Assembly (NCBI GenBank): GCA_016869775.1
Contig: VGDJ01000048.1
Span: 1-8,755 of the forward strand
Reading direction: 5' to 3'
Source: Alphaproteobacteria bacterium
Lineage (GTDB): Bacteria > Pseudomonadota > Alphaproteobacteria > Rickettsiales > UBA1997
DNA: 8,755 nucleotides
Positions 6,326-8,755 of the stretch are shown one piece after another; the first letter of the stretch is position 1, and each line of letters opens with the position of its first letter. Under the pieces are notes generated by a model that saw only the letters and a program-made list of their open reading frames with translations, was not told the DNA's origin and did not search any database. The translations under genes were made by a program, and so were the position numbers.

Positions 6326-7507
6326 GTGACTTCTGCTACACAAACCAAAGAAATGACCATTAATTTTGGCCCACAACATCCGGCTGCGCACGGGGTTTTG
6401 CGCCTAATTCTAGAAATGGATGGTGAGGTTATTACTCGTGCCGATCCCCATATTGGATTGCTTCATCGTGGCACCGAAAAATTAATCGAATACAAAACCT
6501 ATCTTCAAGCTGTTCCTTACTTTGACAGGCTTGATTATGTTTCGCCCATGTGCCAAGAGCATGCTTACGCTATTGCGGTTGAAAAACTTCTGGGATGTAA
6601 AATACCTCCGCGTGCTCAGTATATTCGGGTTATGTTTTCTGAAATCACTCGTCTCCTCAATCATATCATGGCTATAACAACTCAAGCACTTGATGTCGGA
6701 GCAATGACACCGCTATTATGGATGTTTGAAGAGCGTGAAAAAATGATGGGTTTTTATGAAAAGGTTTCAGGCTCAAGAATGCATTCGGCCTATATCAGAC
6801 CGGGTGGAGTTCATCAAGATTTACCAGCTGGTTTAGTCGATGAGATTTCTAAATTTGTTAATGAATTTCCAAAAAAAATTGCCGACATGGAAAATCTCTT
6901 AACTGAAAATCGTATTTTTAAACAAAGATTAGTTGGTATTGGTCTTGTTTCCAAACAGCAAGCTTTAGATTGGGGTTTTTCTGGTCCAATGATCAGGGGT
7001 TCAGGAATTGCCTGGGATTTGCGCAAGAGCCAGCCCTATGAAATATATGCAGACTTAGATTTTGACATTCCAATTGGCAAAAATGGCGACTCTTACGATC
7101 GATATTTGGTTAGGGTTCAAGAAATGCATGAATCGATCAAAATTATCAAACAATGTCTTCATAAAATTCCCAAAGGTGAAGTAATTACTGATGATAAAAG
7201 AGTTGCTCCACCAAAAAGAGCAGACATGAAATCATCGATGGAGAGTTTGATCAACCACTTCAAATTGTATACCGAAGGATATCACGTGCCAGCCGGAGAG
7301 GCTTATGGATGTGTTGAGGCGCCAAAAGGTGAATTTGGTGTTTATATAATTTCTGATGGTTCTAATAAACCCCACCGTTGTAGAGTTCGCGCCCCCGGAT
7401 TTGCTCATCTTCAAGGTCTTGAATTTATGGTTAAGGGCCATTTATTGGCCGACGTGGTTACGGTTATTTCTACCCAAGATATTGTTTTTGGAGAGATTGA
7501 TAGATAG
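6326..7507 (+). CDS. nuoD: NADH-quinone oxidoreductase subunit D (complex I 49-kDa subunit)
   Basis: 393 residues, full length and not fused to NuoC. Peripheral-arm subunit that, with NuoB, forms the quinone-reduction site next to the membrane. It contains GPQHPAAHGVLRL (15-27), PHIGLLHRGTEKLIE (41-55), FDRLDYVSPM (66-75), ALDVGAMTPLLW (121-132), YIRPGGVH (156-163), WDLRKSQPYEIY and the terminal IVFGEIDR. By counting against Thermus Nqo4 (His38, Tyr87, Asp139), the quinone-site residues are present as His22, Tyr71 and Asp123. The GTG at 6326 gives the short pre-motif extension usual in alphaproteobacteria; the ATG at 6353 would start only three residues before NFGPQHP and is a weaker choice. 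No other nuo gene flanks it, which is unusual because nuoD normally lies between nuoC and nuoE. Confidence 0.96.
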   Translation: MTSATQTKEMTINFGPQHPAAHGVLRLILEMDGEVITRADPHIGLLHRGTEKLIEYKTYLQAVPYFDRLDYVSPMCQEHAYAIAVEKLLGCKIPPRAQYIRVMFSEITRLLNHIMAITTQALDVGAMTPLLWMFEEREKMMGFYEKVSGSRMHSAYIRPGGVHQDLPAGLVDEISKFVNEFPKKIADMENLLTENRIFKQRLVGIGLVSKQQALDWGFSGPMIRGSGIAWDLRKSQPYEIYADLDFDIPIGKNGDSYDRYLVRVQEMHESIKIIKQCLHKIPKGEVITDDKRVAPPKRADMKSSMESLINHFKLYTEGYHVPAGEAYGCVEAPKGEFGVYIISDGSNKPHRCRVRAPGFAHLQGLEFMVKGHLLADVVTVISTQDIVFGEIDR

Positions 7508-7510
7508 AGT

Positions 7511-7538
7511 TTGACAATTGTTTTTCAAAACATAACAT
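7511..7538 (+). promoter_or_regulatory. Candidate distal promoter of rpmJ-hemC
   Basis: A perfect TTGACA at 7511-7516, 16-base spacer and TAACAT at 7533-7538 (4 of 6), starting just after the nuoD stop. It would give a leader of about 115 bases before rpmJ. The exact -35 is the main support. Confidence 0.35.
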
Positions 7539-7555
7539 GCTGGCCTTCTTTCAAA

Positions 7556-7584
7556 TTAGCACAAAAACGTTAATTTTTTATAAC
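7556..7584 (+). promoter_or_regulatory. Candidate proximal promoter of rpmJ-hemC
   Basis: TTAGCA at 7556-7561 (4 of 6), 17-base spacer, TATAAC at 7579-7584 (5 of 6). Transcription would begin about 70 bases before rpmJ and run through the 16-base tandem repeat. No terminator is visible between nuoD and rpmJ, so read-through from nuoD is also possible. Confidence 0.38.
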
Positions 7585-7613
7585 CAAATCCTTCAAAAAA
7601 ATTAATTTTCAAA

Positions 7614-7645
7614 ATTTTAATTTTTAAACATTTTAATTTTTAAAC
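7614..7645. repeat. Perfect tandem duplication of a 16-base unit
   Basis: The unit ATTTTAATTTTTAAAC occurs at 7614-7629 and again, without a mismatch, at 7630-7645. It ends 16 bases before the rpmJ start, in the leader. It is low-complexity AT sequence, so it probably arose by slippage; an effect on translation or mRNA stability is possible but not shown. Confidence 0.85.
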
Positions 7646-7661
7646 CGCATTTATTTCTACG

Positions 7662-7787
7662 ATGAAAATCTACAATTCAATTAAATCAGCTAAAAAAAGA
7701 GACAAAAACTGTAAAGTTGTTCGCAGAAAAGGTCGTCTTTATATTATAAACAAAGTAAATCCCCGTTTCAAAGCTCGCCAAGGTTAG
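7662..7787 (+). CDS. rpmJ: 50S ribosomal protein L36 (bL36), zinc-free 41-residue form
   Basis: 41 codons from ATG to TAG, beginning MKIYNSIKSAKKRDKNCKVV and ending VNPRFKARQG, with RRKGRLYIINK between. The basic composition, the VRRKGRLYII core and the RFKARQG end identify bL36, a small protein of the large ribosomal subunit that binds 23S rRNA. The zinc-ribbon cysteines and histidine of the 37-38 residue form (CxxC...C....H) are absent; only Cys17 remains, at a different position. This matches the 41-residue zinc-independent type usual in alphaproteobacteria, here apparently standing alone away from the ribosomal protein operons. No Shine-Dalgarno sequence precedes the ATG. hemC starts 19 bases after the stop, so the two are probably co-transcribed. 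Confidence 0.95.
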   Translation: MKIYNSIKSAKKRDKNCKVVRRKGRLYIINKVNPRFKARQG

Positions 7788-7806
7788 TCTTAATTTTTTA
7801 TAAAAG

Positions 7807-8745
7807 ATGAGTGATCTTGTTAATAAAATAAGACTTGGCACTCGGGCAAGTCGTCTTGCGCTTGCGCAGGTTGCCGAAATTCATCTTTTAATTGCCGAAC
7901 ACTTCCCCCGAATTGCAATAGAAATTGTTCCGATCACAACATCTGGAGATAAGATACTCGATAAAAACTTAGCCGAAATTGGTGGCAAAGGCTTGTTTAT
8001 TAAAGAGCTTGAAGAGGCTTTAATTTTTAATCAAATAGATATCGCAGTTCATTCTGCTAAAGATGTGCCTCCTTTGCTTCATGAACAAACCGAGATTTTA
8101 GCTTTTACCAACAGGTTTGATCATCGCGATTGTTTTATATCAAATAAATATCCCTCGTTTAATAAACTCCCAAAAAACGCTATTATTGGTACTTCTTCGG
8201 CACGCCGTAAAGCCTTTATTTTAAAGCAACGACCTGATATTAATGTTATTAACTTTCGGGGCAACATCGATACGCGCCTAAATAAAATATTTGACAATGA
8301 GGTCGATGGTGCAATTTTAGCTGTTTCGGGTTTATTGCGTTTGGGTAAAGAAAATAAAATTCAGCATGCATTTGAAGTGTCGCAAATCGTTCCGGCTGGA
8401 GGTCAAGGGGCCCTGGCTTTGCAGGTGCGTAAAAGCGACCATCATCTAGCCAATATTTTGCAAAAAATTAATCACCTCGAAACTCAAATTTGTGTGAATA
8501 CCGAAAGATCATTTTTGCGTGAACTTGGTGCGAGTTGCGCAACCCCAGTCGGTGCCTACGCTTACATTGAAAATAATAAACTTTTTTTCAAAACTGCTAT
8601 AATCGATTACGATGGAAGTGAGATTTTTGAAGCCAATTTTAAATGCAAAGCTAGTCTTGATGAGGGCATTAAAATTGGCATAAAAGCTGGCATTGAAACT
8701 AAACAAAAAGCACACAAATTGCTTAAAAAAATTATACAAAATTAG
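7807..8745 (+). CDS. hemC: Porphobilinogen deaminase (hydroxymethylbilane synthase)
   Basis: 312 residues, full length. Joins four porphobilinogen molecules into hydroxymethylbilane in the cytoplasm, a central step of haem synthesis. Motifs in order: IRLGTRASRLALAQ (8-21), GDKILDKNLAEIGGKGLFIKELE (47-69), HSAKDVP (82-88) with the catalytic Asp86, GTSSARR (128-134), NFRGNIDTRL (149-158), PAGGQGALALQVR (196-208) and LGASCATPVGAY (240-251). Cys244 is the attachment site of the dipyrromethane cofactor. Arg134, Arg151 and Arg157 are the substrate-binding arginines by position. The ATG at 7807 lies eight residues before the conserved LGTR block and has only a weak AAAAG upstream. It follows rpmJ by 19 bases. 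A new ATG at 8748 could open another gene, but only eight bases remain. Confidence 0.97.
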   Translation: MSDLVNKIRLGTRASRLALAQVAEIHLLIAEHFPRIAIEIVPITTSGDKILDKNLAEIGGKGLFIKELEEALIFNQIDIAVHSAKDVPPLLHEQTEILAFTNRFDHRDCFISNKYPSFNKLPKNAIIGTSSARRKAFILKQRPDINVINFRGNIDTRLNKIFDNEVDGAILAVSGLLRLGKENKIQHAFEVSQIVPAGGQGALALQVRKSDHHLANILQKINHLETQICVNTERSFLRELGASCATPVGAYAYIENNKLFFKTAIIDYDGSEIFEANFKCKASLDEGIKIGIKAGIETKQKAHKLLKKIIQN

Positions 8746-8755
8746 CAATGAAATC

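Noticed and set aside
6353..6355. ATG as an alternative start of nuoD
   Set aside because: It would leave only three residues before the conserved NFGPQHP motif; the GTG at 6326 gives the usual short N-terminal extension.
7508..7661. Possible small RNA or tRNA between nuoD and rpmJ
   Set aside because: I find no cloverleaf, no stable GC stem and no terminator; only AT-rich sequence, promoter-like elements and the tandem repeat.
2..8745. Mobile element, prophage, CRISPR, toxin-antitoxin or defence system
   Set aside because: All sizeable genes are recognisable housekeeping families, and no transposase, terminal inverted repeats, spaced repeats or recombinase was found.
8748..8755. ATG just after hemC as the start of a further gene
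   Set aside because: Only eight bases remain, so no product can be supported; hemD often follows hemC but that cannot be tested here.

Overview
This window looks like ordinary chromosome from an AT-rich alphaproteobacterium, most like the Rickettsiales or a neighbouring AT-rich lineage. The evidence is the unfused, alphaproteobacterial-type NuoD, the 41-residue zinc-free ribosomal protein L36, the MreB sequence, the strong bias to A/T-ending codons and Lys/Ile/Asn, and short intergenic gaps. The presence of a full-length LeuA argues against a strictly host-fed intracellular Rickettsia. A free-living or extracellular member of the group would fit better, but that is inference.

Layout. (1) Bases 2-1716, plus strand: three overlapping genes, the tRNA t6A enzyme TsaC (5' end cut by the window), a membrane-anchored FKBP-like protein, and the inner-membrane protein YciB/IspZ. 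(2) Bases 1703-5127, minus strand: leuA, mreB and mreC in transcription order, with gaps of 16 and 13 bases, probably one operon. The 3' end of mreC overlaps the 3' end of yciB tail to tail by 14 bases. (3) Bases 5128-5260: a divergent promoter region. (4) Bases 5261-6184, plus: an LD-carboxypeptidase whose last codons form one arm of a likely terminator hairpin. (5) Bases 6326-7507, plus: nuoD, standing apart from any other complex I gene. (6) Bases 7662-8745, plus: rpmJ, missed by simple ORF length cut-offs, and hemC 19 bases downstream.

Functions. MreB and MreC drive cell elongation, YciB is an envelope protein linked to elongation and division, and LdcA trims recycled murein peptides, so the cell very probably makes and recycles peptidoglycan. 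LeuA starts leucine synthesis, NuoD is the quinone-site subunit of complex I, HemC makes the haem tetrapyrrole precursor, TsaC modifies tRNA, and L36 belongs to the large ribosomal subunit.

I see no mobile element, CRISPR array, tRNA, rRNA, toxin-antitoxin or defence gene, and no convincing new system. The points worth a second look are the leuA-mreBC linkage, the orphan nuoD, the FKBP with a degenerate active site, the tail-to-tail overlap, a 16-base tandem repeat before rpmJ, and the terminator-like hairpin at the end of the LdcA gene.
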